Notes: generated by a model from the letters alone, not told the origin. 64,000 nt of DNA from Agathobaculum sp. Marseille-P7918 (GCF_900625105.1 NZ_UYYD01000002.1:372001-436000), one strand, 5' to 3'. Counted from the stretch's first letter, positions 33,763-42,788 are shown. Translations and numbers: made by a program.

Positions 33763-34992
33763 TCAGAAAATGTTGCGGCGAATTAAATCCAGTGCGGTGG
33801 ACGCTGCCTGCATGCGCACGCGGTCGCGTCCGTTGGTGGACTTCATCTTGCGGGTGTAGTGTTTTCCCTTGCACCAGATGCTGATGTACACCAGTCCGAC
33901 CGGCTTGTCATCCGTGCCGCCGCCCGGTCCTGCAACGCCCGTGATGCCCACGCCGACGTCCGCGCCGAGCGCTTTGGCCACGCCCTCGGCCATCTGCTCG
34001 GCCACCTCGGGCGATACCGCGCCGACCGTGTCGAGCGTCTCCTTTTTGACGCCGAGCACCTTCATCTTCACCTCGTTGGCATACGAGCACACGCCGCCGA
34101 GGTAGTAATCCGAACAGCCGGGCACATCGGTGATGCGCTTGGAAAGCAGACCGCCCGTGCAGCTTTCCGCGACCGCAAGCGTCATGCCGCGCTCGCGCAG
34201 CCCGTCGCCCACGACCTGTTCGAGCGAATCCACGTCCACACCGTACACATCGTCGCCCAGCAGGTCGCAGATCTTCTCAACCACCGGCTCGAGCAGCTTT
34301 TCGCATGCTTCCGGGGTGTCCGCCTTGGCGGTCACACGCGCGAAGCACTCCGAGGTCTTGGCGTACGGCGCGATGGTCGGGTTAGTGCTGGTCTCCATCA
34401 TGTCGTGCAGAATGGTCTCCATGTTGCTCTCGCCCAGACCGAACACGCGCACGTTGCGCGACACGATGCAGCCGCCCGCGAGCTTGTAGAGGTACGGCAT
34501 CGCGCATTCCTTCCACATGGGATTGCACTCGCGCGGCGGACCGGGCAGCATGAGCACATGCTTGCCGTAGGCTTCAAACGCGCAGCCGGGCGCGGTGCCC
34601 CATTCGTTGACGAACACCGTGCAGCCCTCGGGCAGCCACGCCTGCTTTTCGTTGTTCGGGGTCATTTCGCGGCCGATGGTCTGGAAAAAGCCCTTGATGC
34701 GGTCGAGCGAGGGCTGGTGCAGCGCCATCTTGCGGCCGAACACGGTCGCAAGCGTCTCCTTGGTCAGGTCGTCGAGCGTGGGCCCGAGGCCGCCGGTCGT
34801 GATGATGATGTCTGCGCGGTCACGCGCGGTCTCGATGACGTGGCGCAGACGCGCCGGGTTGTCGCCCACGACCGTCTGGTAAAATACGTTGATGCCAAGC
34901 TCGCTCAGGCCCTGCGAGATGACCTGCGCGTCCGTGTTGACAATGTCGCCCAGCAGGATTTCCGTGCCGACGGCGATCAGTTCTGCATTCAT
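33763..34992 (-). CDS. cinA: CinA-family protein (NMN amidohydrolase / competence-damage protein A)
   Basis: 409-aa two-domain protein. The N-terminal MoCF-like domain (MNAELIAVGTEILLGDIVNTD, then TTGGLGPTLDDLTKE) is an ADP-ribose pyrophosphatase in characterised homologues. The C-terminal PncC-type domain deamidates nicotinamide mononucleotide for NAD recycling, with the active-site Ser in AVAESCTGGLLSKRI and GIAGPGG-like VGITGVAGPGGGT. A GGGAGGAACG ribosome binding site precedes the ATG. It appears monocistronic, with its own terminator. Confidence 0.94.
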   Translation of the reverse strand: MNAELIAVGTEILLGDIVNTDAQVISQGLSELGINVFYQTVVGDNPARLRHVIETARDRADIIITTGGLGPTLDDLTKETLATVFGRKMALHQPSLDRIKGFFQTIGREMTPNNEKQAWLPEGCTVFVNEWGTAPGCAFEAYGKHVLMLPGPPRECNPMWKECAMPYLYKLAGGCIVSRNVRVFGLGESNMETILHDMMETSTNPTIAPYAKTSECFARVTAKADTPEACEKLLEPVVEKICDLLGDDVYGVDVDSLEQVVGDGLRERGMTLAVAESCTGGLLSKRITDVPGCSDYYLGGVCSYANEVKMKVLGVKKETLDTVGAVSPEVAEQMAEGVAKALGADVGVGITGVAGPGGGTDDKPVGLVYISIWCKGKHYTRKMKSTNGRDRVRMQAASTALDLIRRNIF

Positions 34993-35299
34993 TTTGCGTT
35001 CCTCCCAATGGTATCATGGTTCGGCTGCCTTTGCCCCCTTGGGGTGGCAGTCATTTTTGCTTGTTCGCTGCCGCAGCCGGGCGGCTCGCAGAAAGCGTCA
35101 CCGACCTTTGCGCGCGCAGCGCGCCCTTATTTGCGGCAGCAAATTGGGCGTTTTGGTTCACCTGCAAAGCGGCAGCAACTGTCCCGCAGGAAAGGGGAAG
35201 ATTCGCAAGAAGGGGAAAACCGCAGGTTGTCTCCTTCTTGTGCGCCTGCCGCGCGCAGCGGCGCCGTTCCCGCCGCCCGCAGGCGGCGTTATCTCGTGC
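34993..35299. other. 307-bp gene-free, palindrome-rich gap between thiI and cinA
   Basis: No credible gene is seen. The stretch is rich in short GC palindromes: GCGCGC-x3-GCGCGC near 35110, CGCCG / CGGCG arms near 35270-35290, and runs pairing CCCCTT with AAGGGG. Its composition is unlike nearby gaps. It has no clear promoter for cinA and no clean T-tailed terminator for thiI. It may be a dispersed intergenic repeat or a structured RNA; neither can be shown here. Confidence 0.4.
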
Positions 35300-36469
35300 T
35301 TACGGCAGATGGATGATTTCCACGCCTTCAACCGCTTCGTTGACGAGACTTTCCACATCCAGATGGCTTTCCGCCTCGAGGATCTTGGGCATCTTGGGCT
35401 TGGTGTTCGGGTGTTTGGGGGTGAACACCGTGCAGCAGTCCTCATAGGGCAGGATGGAGGTCTCAAACGTGTCGATATGCCGCGCAATGCGCACGATCTC
35501 TTCCTTGTCCATGCCGATGCACGGACGGAAGATGGGCAGCTCGCACACGGCGCCGGTCACGCCCATGGCGGGCATGGTCTGGCTCGCGACCTGACCGAGC
35601 GACTCGCCCGTGATCAGCGCGCCGCAGCCGTACTGGATGGCGACTTTTTCGGCAATGCGCATCATAAAGCGCCGCATGATGAGCGTGAACAGCTCTTCGT
35701 GGCACTTTTCGCGGATTTCCTCCTGAATCTTGGTGAACGGCACGACCATAACGCTCATGCGGCCGCACCACACGGTCAGCTTGCGGCCCAGCTCGAGCAC
35801 CTTCTCCTTGGCGCGCTCCGAGGTGTAGGGATAGCTGAAGAAGTGCACGCCGACCAGCTCCAGACCGCGCTTGGCCATCATCCAGCCCGCGACCGGGCTG
35901 TCGATACCGCCCGAGAGCAGCAGCGCCGCACGGCCGTTCGTGCCGACCGGCATGCCGCCCGCGCCCGGCTCGGGGCCCGCGTGCACAAAGGCGTACTTTT
36001 CGCGGATCTCGACGTGTACGGTCAGATCCGGGCCGTGCATGTACGGACGCACGTTCGGGAACCGGTCGGCCAGCTCGCCGCCGACGTGCTGGCTGATCTC
36101 GGTCGAGGTCATCGGGAACTTCTTGTCGCCGCGCTTGGTTTCGACCTTGAAGGTCTTTGCCTGCGCAAAGCGGTCGGCCAGATAGCTTTGCGCGGTGTCG
36201 ATGACGCTCTCGAGCGTCTTTTCCGGGCAGACCGCCGCGCGCGAGATGGTCGCAAAGCCGAACACATGGCGCGCGCAGTCCATCACGGCGTCGGCGTCCG
36301 CCTCCTCGGGCACTTCGACATACACGACCGACTGACGCATGGAAATCTCGCAGTCCGCCACATGCTTCATGCGGCGCGACAGGTTTTTCAGCAGGCGGTC
36401 TTCAAAGGTTTTGCGGTTGAGGCCTTTCAGGACGATCTCCCCGCACTTGAGCAGCAATACTTCTTTCAT
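35300..36469 (-). CDS. thiI: tRNA 4-thiouridine synthase ThiI (no rhodanese domain)
   Basis: Adenylates U8 of tRNA and inserts sulfur to form 4-thiouridine. The 389-aa protein has an N-terminal ferredoxin-like + THUMP region, the PP-loop SGGIDSPVAGWMM near residue 180, and a conserved Cys in YEDCCTVFTPKHP near residue 345. It lacks the C-terminal rhodanese domain of E. coli ThiI, as in Bacillus, where the paired NifS-type desulfurase supplies sulfur directly. Such a desulfurase gene lies 22 bp upstream, supporting the same arrangement. Confidence 0.96.
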   Translation of the reverse strand: MKEVLLLKCGEIVLKGLNRKTFEDRLLKNLSRRMKHVADCEISMRQSVVYVEVPEEADADAVMDCARHVFGFATISRAAVCPEKTLESVIDTAQSYLADRFAQAKTFKVETKRGDKKFPMTSTEISQHVGGELADRFPNVRPYMHGPDLTVHVEIREKYAFVHAGPEPGAGGMPVGTNGRAALLLSGGIDSPVAGWMMAKRGLELVGVHFFSYPYTSERAKEKVLELGRKLTVWCGRMSVMVVPFTKIQEEIREKCHEELFTLIMRRFMMRIAEKVAIQYGCGALITGESLGQVASQTMPAMGVTGAVCELPIFRPCIGMDKEEIVRIARHIDTFETSILPYEDCCTVFTPKHPNTKPKMPKILEAESHLDVESLVNEAVEGVEIIHLP

Positions 36470-36490
36470 AACGTCTCCTTTATAATAAGG

Positions 36491-37618
36491 TTATCGAACC
36501 AACATTTTCCGGCCCTTCTGCGCGGCCGCAAGCAATGCATCCACGTCGTCCGTCGTGTTCGACGGGCAGAAGGATACGCGCAGCGCGCTGTCCGTGCGCG
36601 TTTTGGGCAGACCGAGCGCCTTGAGCACCCCGCTCTGCTTGCCCTTGGAGCAGGCCGACCCGCTCGAGACATAGACCTCGTCGCTCTCGAGCACACGCAG
36701 CATGACCTCGCTCTTGCAGCCGGGCAGCGACAGGTTGACCACATGCGGGATATCGCCCACGCCGTTGAACGCCGCGTCCCGCAAAAGCGCCGCCACCTGC
36801 TGGTGCAGATAATCGGCAAGCGCCTGCACATGCTGATAATCCTCGTCAAAATGCGCCATGCGGATCTCGCACGCCTTGGCGAAAGCCGCGATGTTCGGCA
36901 GCGGCTCGGTGCCCGGGCGCATGCCTTTTTCCTGTCCGCCGCCGAACATCAGCGGCGGCAGGCGCAGCCCTTTTTTGACATATAGTGCGCCGATGCCCTT
37001 GGGCGCGCCGATCTTGTGGCCGGACACGCTCATCAGGTCGCAGTGCCATTTTTTCGGAGTCAGCTTCACGCGCGCGAGTCCCTGCACCGCGTCGATATGA
37101 AACAGCGCACGCGGCGCTTTCGCCTTGAGCATCGCGCCGAGTTCGGCCACCGGCTGCACCGTGCCAATCTCGTTGTTGACCAGCTGGCAGGACAGCAGCA
37201 CGGTGTCCTCGGTCAGCGCTTTTTCGAGCGCGTCCGGCGTAACGTGCCCGGTCGCGTCCGGCGCGAGATAGACCACGTCAAACCCTTCGGCCGCGAGCTG
37301 CTTGCAGGTGTTGAGCGTCGCCGCGTGCTCGATCTCGGTCGTGATGATGCGCCCCTTCTGATGGCGGTTTAAGTGCGCCACCCCGCGCAGGCTGATGTTC
37401 GTGCTCTCCGTGCCGCAGGAGGTGAAATAGGTCTCCTCCGGCAGGCAGCCGAGCGCCGAGGCCACCGTTTTCCGGCTGTCCTCGAGCAAATGCGAAGCGT
37501 CTATTCCCATTTTATGCAGGCTCGACGGGTTGCCGAAGCAGGTGCGCATGGCGTGCATGGCCGCCTCCGCCGCTTCGGGCAGCACCGCCGTCGTCGCCGC
37601 ATTGTCCAGATAGTGCAT
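36491..37618 (-). CDS. Cysteine desulfurase (NifS/IscS family), partner of ThiI
   Basis: PLP enzyme that takes sulfur from cysteine to form a persulfide. The 375-aa protein begins MHYLDNAATT, has the PLP Lys in SVSGHKIGAPKGIG near residue 205, the persulfide Cys in SSGSACSKGK near residue 328, and STNISLRG. It is one operon with thiI (22-bp gap), matching the NifZ-ThiI pair of Bacillus. Start 37618 is chosen by domain start and AAGGAGAAG upstream. Confidence 0.94.
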   Translation of the reverse strand: MHYLDNAATTAVLPEAAEAAMHAMRTCFGNPSSLHKMGIDASHLLEDSRKTVASALGCLPEETYFTSCGTESTNISLRGVAHLNRHQKGRIITTEIEHAATLNTCKQLAAEGFDVVYLAPDATGHVTPDALEKALTEDTVLLSCQLVNNEIGTVQPVAELGAMLKAKAPRALFHIDAVQGLARVKLTPKKWHCDLMSVSGHKIGAPKGIGALYVKKGLRLPPLMFGGGQEKGMRPGTEPLPNIAAFAKACEIRMAHFDEDYQHVQALADYLHQQVAALLRDAAFNGVGDIPHVVNLSLPGCKSEVMLRVLESDEVYVSSGSACSKGKQSGVLKALGLPKTRTDSALRVSFCPSNTTDDVDALLAAAQKGRKMLVR

Positions 37619-37652
37619 GTCTTTTTCTTCTCCTTCCATGCTTTACACGGAT

Positions 37653-37681
37653 ATTTTACAACGGCGTATGGGCTTTTACAA
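37653..37681 (-). promoter_or_regulatory. Promoter of the desulfurase-thiI operon
   Basis: On the minus strand, TTGTAA (37681-37676) and TAAAAT (37658-37653) with a 17-bp spacer, 35 bp before the start codon. Confidence 0.6.
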
Positions 37682-37702
37682 GTCAAAAGGTGCAAAACAG
37701 GA

Positions 37703-37731
37703 TTGAAAAGCCCGGCATGCTATGCTATACT
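37703..37731 (+). promoter_or_regulatory. Promoter of purA
   Basis: TTGAAA (37703-37708) and TATACT (37726-37731) with a 17-bp spacer. It is divergent from the desulfurase promoter. Confidence 0.78.
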
Positions 37732-37785
37732 TTAGCTGTATGACATGATGAAAGCATGTCCGAGAGCAGAAAGGAAGGAAAACCT

Positions 37786-39069
37786 ATGCCAGGTAAGGTA
37801 ATTCTCGGCGCCCAGTGGGGCGACGAAGGCAAGGGCAAGTTTATCGATATTTTTGCGGGCAAGGCCGATCTGGTCGTCCGCAGTCAGGGCGGCAACAACG
37901 CCGGCCACACGGTCGTGGCAAACGGCGTCAAATACAAGCTGCAGCTCATCCCCTCGGGCATTTTGTATCCAGACTGCACCAACGTGATCGGTCCGGGCGT
38001 GGTGGTCAACCCCAAGGCCGTGCTGGGCGAGATCGACGGCCTGCACGAAAAGGGCGTTTCAACCGACAAGCTGCACATCGATGCGCGCTGCCACTGCATC
38101 CTGCCGTGGCACCTCGAGCTGGACGCTTTGAGCGAGGCGGAAAAGGCCAAGGACGGCACCGCGATCGGCACGACCAAAAAGGGCATCGGCCCGACTTACA
38201 TGGATAAATCCGAGCGCAGCGGCGTGCGCATGCACGACTTTGTCGATCCCGACCGGTTCGAGACCGTGCTGCGCGAGGCATGCGCGCACAAAAACCGCGT
38301 CATCACCGGCGTATACGGCGGCGAGGCCATCGACGCGGACGCGGTCATCGCGGAGTACCGCGAATACGCCGAGCGTCTGCGCCCCTATGTGTGCGACACC
38401 TCCATCCTGACCTGGAACGCGGTCAAGGAGGGCAAGGAAGTGCTGTTCGAAGGCGCGCAGGGCACGCTGCTCGACCTCGATATGGGTACTTACCCGTTCG
38501 TCACCTCCTCGCACCCGGTCGCGGGCGGCTGCTGCATCGGCTCGGGCGTCGGCCCGACGGCCATCGACAGCATCATGGGCATTTTCAAGTCCTACACCAC
38601 CCGCGTGGGCGAAGGCCCGTTCCCGACCGAGCTGTTTGACGAGACCGGCGACTACATCCGCAACGCCGGCGGCGAGTTCGGCACGGTCACCGGCCGCCCG
38701 CGCCGCACCGGCTGGTTCGACGCAGTCGTCGCACGCTATGCCGTGCGCGTCAACGGCCTGACCGAGGTCGTCATCAACAAGATCGACCCGCTGCGCGGCC
38801 TGCCCAAGCTCAAGGTCTGCGTGGCCTACAAGCTGAAGAACGGCGAAACCGTCACCGAGTTCCCGGCAAACTTCATGGATCTGGTGGACTGCGAGCCGGT
38901 TTATGAAGAGTTCGATGGCTTTGACGAGGACATCACGAACTGCCGCTCGTTTGGCGAACTGCCCAAGACCGTGCAGGATTACATCCGCGAGCTGGAGCGC
39001 ATCATCGAGTGTCCGATCACCATGCTGGGCGTCGGTCCGGCGCGCGATCAGGTTATGACCATCAAGTAA
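37786..39069 (+). CDS. purA: Adenylosuccinate synthase
   Basis: Joins IMP and aspartate using GTP, the first step from IMP to AMP. The 427-aa protein has the N-terminal GAQWGDEGKGKFIDIF (catalytic Asp in GDEGKGK), GGNNAGHTVV with the catalytic His, the QGTLLDLDMGTYPFVTSS block, and the C-terminal GVGPARDQVMTI. ATG 37786 follows AAGGAAGG and begins directly at the domain. It ends at a strong terminator. Confidence 0.97.
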   Translation: MPGKVILGAQWGDEGKGKFIDIFAGKADLVVRSQGGNNAGHTVVANGVKYKLQLIPSGILYPDCTNVIGPGVVVNPKAVLGEIDGLHEKGVSTDKLHIDARCHCILPWHLELDALSEAEKAKDGTAIGTTKKGIGPTYMDKSERSGVRMHDFVDPDRFETVLREACAHKNRVITGVYGGEAIDADAVIAEYREYAERLRPYVCDTSILTWNAVKEGKEVLFEGAQGTLLDLDMGTYPFVTSSHPVAGGCCIGSGVGPTAIDSIMGIFKSYTTRVGEGPFPTELFDETGDYIRNAGGEFGTVTGRPRRTGWFDAVVARYAVRVNGLTEVVINKIDPLRGLPKLKVCVAYKLKNGETVTEFPANFMDLVDCEPVYEEFDGFDEDITNCRSFGELPKTVQDYIRELERIIECPITMLGVGPARDQVMTIK

Positions 39070-39077
39070 ACGCAACG

Positions 39078-39110
39078 GGGCGCAAAGCGACATGCTTTGC
39101 GCCCTTTTTC
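39078..39110 (+). terminator. Terminator after purA
   Basis: The perfect stem GGGCGCAAAGC / GCTTTGCGCCC with a 5-base loop is followed by TTTTTC. Confidence 0.93.
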
Positions 39111-39138
39111 TCTCTTTTTACAGAAAGGAGGCGCCCCC

Positions 39139-39690
39139 ATGACGCTGACGACCAAACGACTGACCCTGCGCCCGTTCCGCGAGGACGACGTCGAGGCGCT
39201 GTATGCATATTCCAAAGACGAGGCGGTCGGCCTGGGCGCGGGCTGGAAACCGCATGAGAGCCTTTTGGAGTCGAGCGACATCCTGCATCTGGTGTTCCTC
39301 GACCAGCCGACCGTCTGGGCAGTCGAGCGGACGGCCGACCGCCGCCTGATGGGCTCGATCGGGCTGATCACCGACTCGGCGCGGCAGTACGGCTCGTCGC
39401 GCTCGCTGGGCTACGCGCTGGGCGTGGACTACTGGGGACAGGGCTACATGACCGAAGCCGCGCGGGAAACCGTGCGCTTCGGGTTTGCGCAGATGGGGCT
39501 GGACCTCATCAGCGCGACCTGTTATCCGGACAACCCCGCCTCGCGCCGCGTGCTGGAAAAATGCGGCTTCCGGTACGAGGGCATGCTGCACCGCGCAGAG
39601 CTGCTCTACAACGGCGAGGTGAAGGATCACCTGTGCTTCTATCTGCCGCACGAAGCAGCCCAAAACCTGGACTGGTATGCAGAAAAATAA
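39139..39690 (+). CDS. GNAT family N-acetyltransferase (RimJ/RimL type)
   Basis: 183-aa acetyltransferase of the RimJ/RimL group, which acetylates protein N-termini or small amines. The N-terminus is TKRLTLRPFREDDVEALY; the acetyl-CoA loop region is VDYWGQGYMTEAARETVRFGF near residue 95, and NPASRRVLEKCGF lies near 133. It has AAAGGAGG ahead of ATG 39139. The substrate is not inferable. Confidence 0.88.
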   Translation: MTLTTKRLTLRPFREDDVEALYAYSKDEAVGLGAGWKPHESLLESSDILHLVFLDQPTVWAVERTADRRLMGSIGLITDSARQYGSSRSLGYALGVDYWGQGYMTEAARETVRFGFAQMGLDLISATCYPDNPASRRVLEKCGFRYEGMLHRAELLYNGEVKDHLCFYLPHEAAQNLDWYAEK

Positions 39691-39697
39691 ATTTTTT

Positions 39698-39727
39698 CTT
39701 ACATTTTCCTATGAAATGTGCTATAAT
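39698..39727 (+). promoter_or_regulatory. Promoter of the CarD gene
   Basis: CTTACA (39698-39703) and TATAAT (39722-39727) with an 18-bp spacer. The ~75-nt leader downstream contains a strong hairpin (GGCGGCAGCGT / ACGCTGCCCGCC, about 39748-39774) without a T tail. Confidence 0.65.
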
Positions 39728-39805
39728 AATAACAAGAACAAACAGTCGGCGGCAGCGTTTTCACGCTGCCCGCCGTCGCGTTTCGGCACAGTAAGGAGGA
39801 GTACC

Positions 39806-40318
39806 ATGTATCAGACGGGGGAATATATCGTTTACGGAACCAGCGGCGTATGCCGGGTGGAGGCGATCGGTAAACCACCCTTTGATACGGAGGAGGACAA
39901 GCCGTATTACACGCTTGCGCCCGTCGCCGGTACGGAAACCATTTATGTCCCGGTCGATTCATCGGTGTTCACGCGCCCGGTGATCTCGCGCGCGCAGGCC
40001 GAAGAGCTGATCCAGACCATCCCGACCATCGAGGAGGACGGCTTCACCTCGCACAGCATGCGCATGTCGAGCGAGCACTATCAGGCGGTGCTGCAAAGCC
40101 ACGACTGCCGCGATCTGGTGCAGCTGATCAAGACGGTGTACGCCAAATCCCGCCGCAGCGGACGCCGCATCAGCCAGGTCGATCAGCGGTACCGCAAGCG
40201 GGCCGAGGACCTGCTGCACGGGGAGCTGGCGGTGGCGCTGGGCATCCCGGTGGGCGAAGTCCATTCTTATATCTCACACGCGATCGCGCAGCACAAAAAA
40301 GAAACCGCAAAGTCATAA
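39806..40318 (+). CDS. CarD-family transcriptional regulator
   Basis: 170-aa protein with an N-terminal CarD/CdnL/TRCF RNA-polymerase-interaction domain (GEYIVYGTSGVCRVEAI, then YYTLAPV and YVPVDS) and a helical C-terminal domain (residues ~80-165) that in homologues touches promoter DNA. CarD proteins stabilise the open complex at many promoters. ATG 39806 has AAGGAGGAG upstream. Earlier in-frame codons lie in the promoter region. Confidence 0.9.
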   Translation: MYQTGEYIVYGTSGVCRVEAIGKPPFDTEEDKPYYTLAPVAGTETIYVPVDSSVFTRPVISRAQAEELIQTIPTIEEDGFTSHSMRMSSEHYQAVLQSHDCRDLVQLIKTVYAKSRRSGRRISQVDQRYRKRAEDLLHGELAVALGIPVGEVHSYISHAIAQHKKETAKS

Positions 40319-40323
40319 CGAGT

Positions 40324-40353
40324 CAGGGGCGCGGCCATACGGCCGCGCCCCTG
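40324..40353. terminator. GC-rich hairpin in the convergent carD-holin gap
   Basis: The perfect 13-bp stem CAGGGGCGCGGCC with loop ATAC lies 6 bp past the carD stop. No T run adjoins on either side, so termination efficiency is doubtful. Confidence 0.6.
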
Positions 40354-40376
40354 ATCTGCGTTTCGGGCGGTTTTGG

Positions 40377-40646
40377 CTACTTTTCCAGCGGCTTTTCATA
40401 CTGCCGCGCGCGATCGGAGTCGGTCAGGCCGCTGGTGGTCGGGTCGTTGAGCGCATTCCAGACGTTGGACGCGACCAGAAACAGGCAATACGGATTGGTC
40501 AGCGCCTGCCGGGCGACGTCCCACACCGCGCCCCAGCTGGTCATATCCGCCGCGGTCAGGCCGGCATAGGCCAGCAAGGTAGCGAACACGCCCAGCAGCA
40601 GCTGCACCCAGAACACCGGGTTTTTAATGCGGACACGCAGGTTCAA
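40377..40646 (-). CDS. Phage holin, phi-LC3-like
   Basis: 89-aa membrane protein. It begins NLRVRIKNPVFWVQLLLGV, with one long hydrophobic span and a second weaker one, and then a polar C-terminus with DPTTSGLTDSDRARQYEKP. That C-terminal motif is characteristic of phi-LC3 family holins, which form membrane lesions for endolysin export. Start: AAGGAGG lies 8 bases before TTG 40646; the longer frame upstream is unlikely. No endolysin, capsid or integrase gene is nearby, so it stands alone in a chromosomal setting. Confidence 0.8.
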   Translation of the reverse strand: MNLRVRIKNPVFWVQLLLGVFATLLAYAGLTAADMTSWGAVWDVARQALTNPYCLFLVASNVWNALNDPTTSGLTDSDRARQYEKPLEK

Positions 40647-40795
40647 AGGCAAAACCTCCTTTCGGTTTGTCGGGCCGCCGGCGCGGCCTCTCATCCCAAC
40701 CGCCGAGAACCCGTTTGATTGACCGCAAACGGGCAAACCGCGCACCGGCGGCCGGTATCATTCTATGAACATGAAGGTGCGGATGCGCACACGGG

Positions 40796-40821
40796 AAACG
40801 GCTTGCAGCAGCCGTTTTTTG
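40796..40821 (+). terminator. Small terminator-like hairpin before the GH13 promoter
   Basis: The stem AACGGCT / AGCCGTT with a 6-base loop runs into a T-rich stretch and ends directly at the -35 box of the next gene. It would shield that gene from readthrough. Confidence 0.65.
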
Positions 40822-40850
40822 TTTACCTTGCGCATGGTTCGTGCTATACT
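40822..40850 (+). promoter_or_regulatory. Promoter of the GH13 gene
   Basis: TTTACC (40822-40827) and TATACT (40845-40850) with a 17-bp spacer, 33 bp before the TTG start. Confidence 0.72.
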
Positions 40851-40883
40851 ATATAAAGAGATTTTATGTTTGGGGGAAATTTC

Positions 40884-42788
40884 TTGAACACCATTCCCAG
40901 TTGTATTTTTCACTCCCGCAGCCTTGCCTGCAAAGCGCCGTACGGCGCCGTGCCCGCCGGGCAGACGGTTGAGTTTTCCACCTATCCCAAGCGGGAACGC
41001 GGCACCGAGCACATCACCCTCTGGGTGGAGGAGGACGGCAAGGAGCCCGAAGCCTTCCCGATGCGCTGGTGCGGCCTTGCCGGTGCGCGCGACCACTACA
41101 CCACCAGCTTCACGCCGTCGCATCCGGGCCTGTACTGGTATTACTTCACGCTGGACACGGCGGACGGCCCGCGCTACTGCGCGCGCGGCTACGCCGGCCG
41201 CGCTGAGATCATCGACGCACTGGGCGACAAATATCAGCTGACCGTGTACGATCCCGCCTATCAGCCGCCGCGCTGGTTTGGCCGCGGCATCACCTACAAC
41301 ATCTTCCCCGACCGCTTCTGCCGGGACAAAATGCCCGTCCAGCCCGAAGGCGAGGGCATCGCGCCGCGCGTTCTGCACGAAAACTGGGACGATATCCCGG
41401 TTTACAAGCCGGATGAGCACGGCGAGATCCTCAACAACGACTTTTTCGGCGGCACGCTGCGCGGGGTCATCAGCAAGCTGGACTATCTGGAAAGCCTGCA
41501 TGTGACCACCATCTATTTCAACCCGATGTTTCAGGCGTATTCCAACCACCGGTACGACACGGGCGACTACAAGCGCATCGACCCGCTGTTCGGCTGCGAG
41601 GAGGACTTCCGCACGCTGTGCAGCGAGGCGGAAAAGCGCGGCATGCGCGTGGTGCTGGACGGCGTGTTCAACCACACTGGCTATGACAGCCGCTATTTCA
41701 ATGCCCGCGGCCGCTACAACAGCCTGGGCGCGCACCAATCCAAGGACTCCCCCTATTACCGCTGGTACGATTTTCAGGAGTGGCCGGACAAATACGGCTC
41801 GTGGTGGGGCATCTACACCCTGCCGCAGGTGCGCGAGATGGACGAAAGCTATCTCGACTTCATCATCGAGAATGAGGACAGCGTCGTGCGCCGCTGGCTG
41901 CGGCTGGGCGCGTCCGGCTGGCGGCTGGACGTGGCAGACGAGCTGCCCGACGCCTTTATCCAGCGGTTAAACGCCGCTGCCAAGCGCGAAAAGCCGGATG
42001 CGCTCATCATCGGCGAGGTCTGGGAGGACGCCTCCAACAAGATCGCCTATTCCGAGCGCCGCAAGTATTTTCAGGGCGGCGAGCTAGACAGCGTGATGAA
42101 CTATCCGCTGCGCGACGCGATCCTCGCGTTTCTGGGCGGCGGCACGGCCGAACACTTCGCCGAAACCATGGAATGCATCCGCGAGAACTACCCGCGCGCT
42201 ATCTTTTACAACCTGATGAACGTCATCGGCACGCACGATACCGCGCGCGCACTGACCCTGCTGGGCGTCTCGGACGAGGAATGGAAAATGGACCGCGACG
42301 GGCGCGCGCATTACGAGCTGCCGCCCGACCGGCTGGCGGGTGCGCTGCGCAAGCTGCGGCTGGCGGCAATCATCCAGTTCACCATGCCCGGCTCGCCCAC
42401 CATCTACTACGGCGACGAGGCCGGCCGACAGGGCTTTGAAGACCCGTTCAACCGCCGCACCTACCCGTGGGGACAGGAGGACCGCGAGCTGCTCGCGTTC
42501 TACCGCCGCCTGTGCGCCCTGCGCGCGGACAGCCACACGCTGGCCGACGGCGAACTGCACTTCCTGCATTGCCACGGCGCGCTGCTGCAATATGAGCGCG
42601 TGAGCGATACGTCCCGCCTGATGGTGCTCGTCAACCGCGGCCATCAGACCATCCGCACCTGCGCGCAGGCTGTCTACGCGGTGGATATGCTGAGCGGGGA
42701 GAGTTTCGAGGATGCCGACAGCCACGGCGTGCACATTTCCGTGCCGCCCGAGACCGCCTATGTGCTGCGCTGCTTCGGCACGCCGTAA
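40884..42788 (+). CDS. Glycoside hydrolase family 13 (neopullulanase/alpha-amylase-like)
   Basis: 634-aa intracellular alpha-glucan hydrolase; no signal peptide is seen. An N-terminal beta domain (~residues 1-115, CBM34-like) precedes the barrel, which holds VVLDGVFNHTG, the nucleophile D349 in WRLDVADELP, the acid E378 in IIGEVWE, and D452 in IGTHDTAR. The C-terminal beta domain follows. This layout fits neopullulanase or maltogenic amylase types acting on maltodextrins, perhaps those released from the glycogen cluster. Start is TTG 40884, six bases after GGGGGA. The MBOAT-like dlt genes are far away and unrelated. Confidence 0.88.
   Translation: MNTIPSCIFHSRSLACKAPYGAVPAGQTVEFSTYPKRERGTEHITLWVEEDGKEPEAFPMRWCGLAGARDHYTTSFTPSHPGLYWYYFTLDTADGPRYCARGYAGRAEIIDALGDKYQLTVYDPAYQPPRWFGRGITYNIFPDRFCRDKMPVQPEGEGIAPRVLHENWDDIPVYKPDEHGEILNNDFFGGTLRGVISKLDYLESLHVTTIYFNPMFQAYSNHRYDTGDYKRIDPLFGCEEDFRTLCSEAEKRGMRVVLDGVFNHTGYDSRYFNARGRYNSLGAHQSKDSPYYRWYDFQEWPDKYGSWWGIYTLPQVREMDESYLDFIIENEDSVVRRWLRLGASGWRLDVADELPDAFIQRLNAAAKREKPDALIIGEVWEDASNKIAYSERRKYFQGGELDSVMNYPLRDAILAFLGGGTAEHFAETMECIRENYPRAIFYNLMNVIGTHDTARALTLLGVSDEEWKMDRDGRAHYELPPDRLAGALRKLRLAAIIQFTMPGSPTIYYGDEAGRQGFEDPFNRRTYPWGQEDRELLAFYRRLCALRADSHTLADGELHFLHCHGALLQYERVSDTSRLMVLVNRGHQTIRTCAQAVYAVDMLSGESFEDADSHGVHISVPPETAYVLRCFGTP

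Noticed and set aside
34993-35299. Possible coding extension of frames through the thiI-cinA gap
   Set aside because: The frames here are short, Arg/Pro-rich and lack ribosome binding sites.
39748-39774. Terminator before carD
   Set aside because: The hairpin has no T run and lies downstream of the carD promoter, so it is more likely a leader structure.
40377-40646. Evidence of a full prophage around the holin
   Set aside because: No integrase, terminase, capsid, tail or attachment-site repeats are seen on either side.
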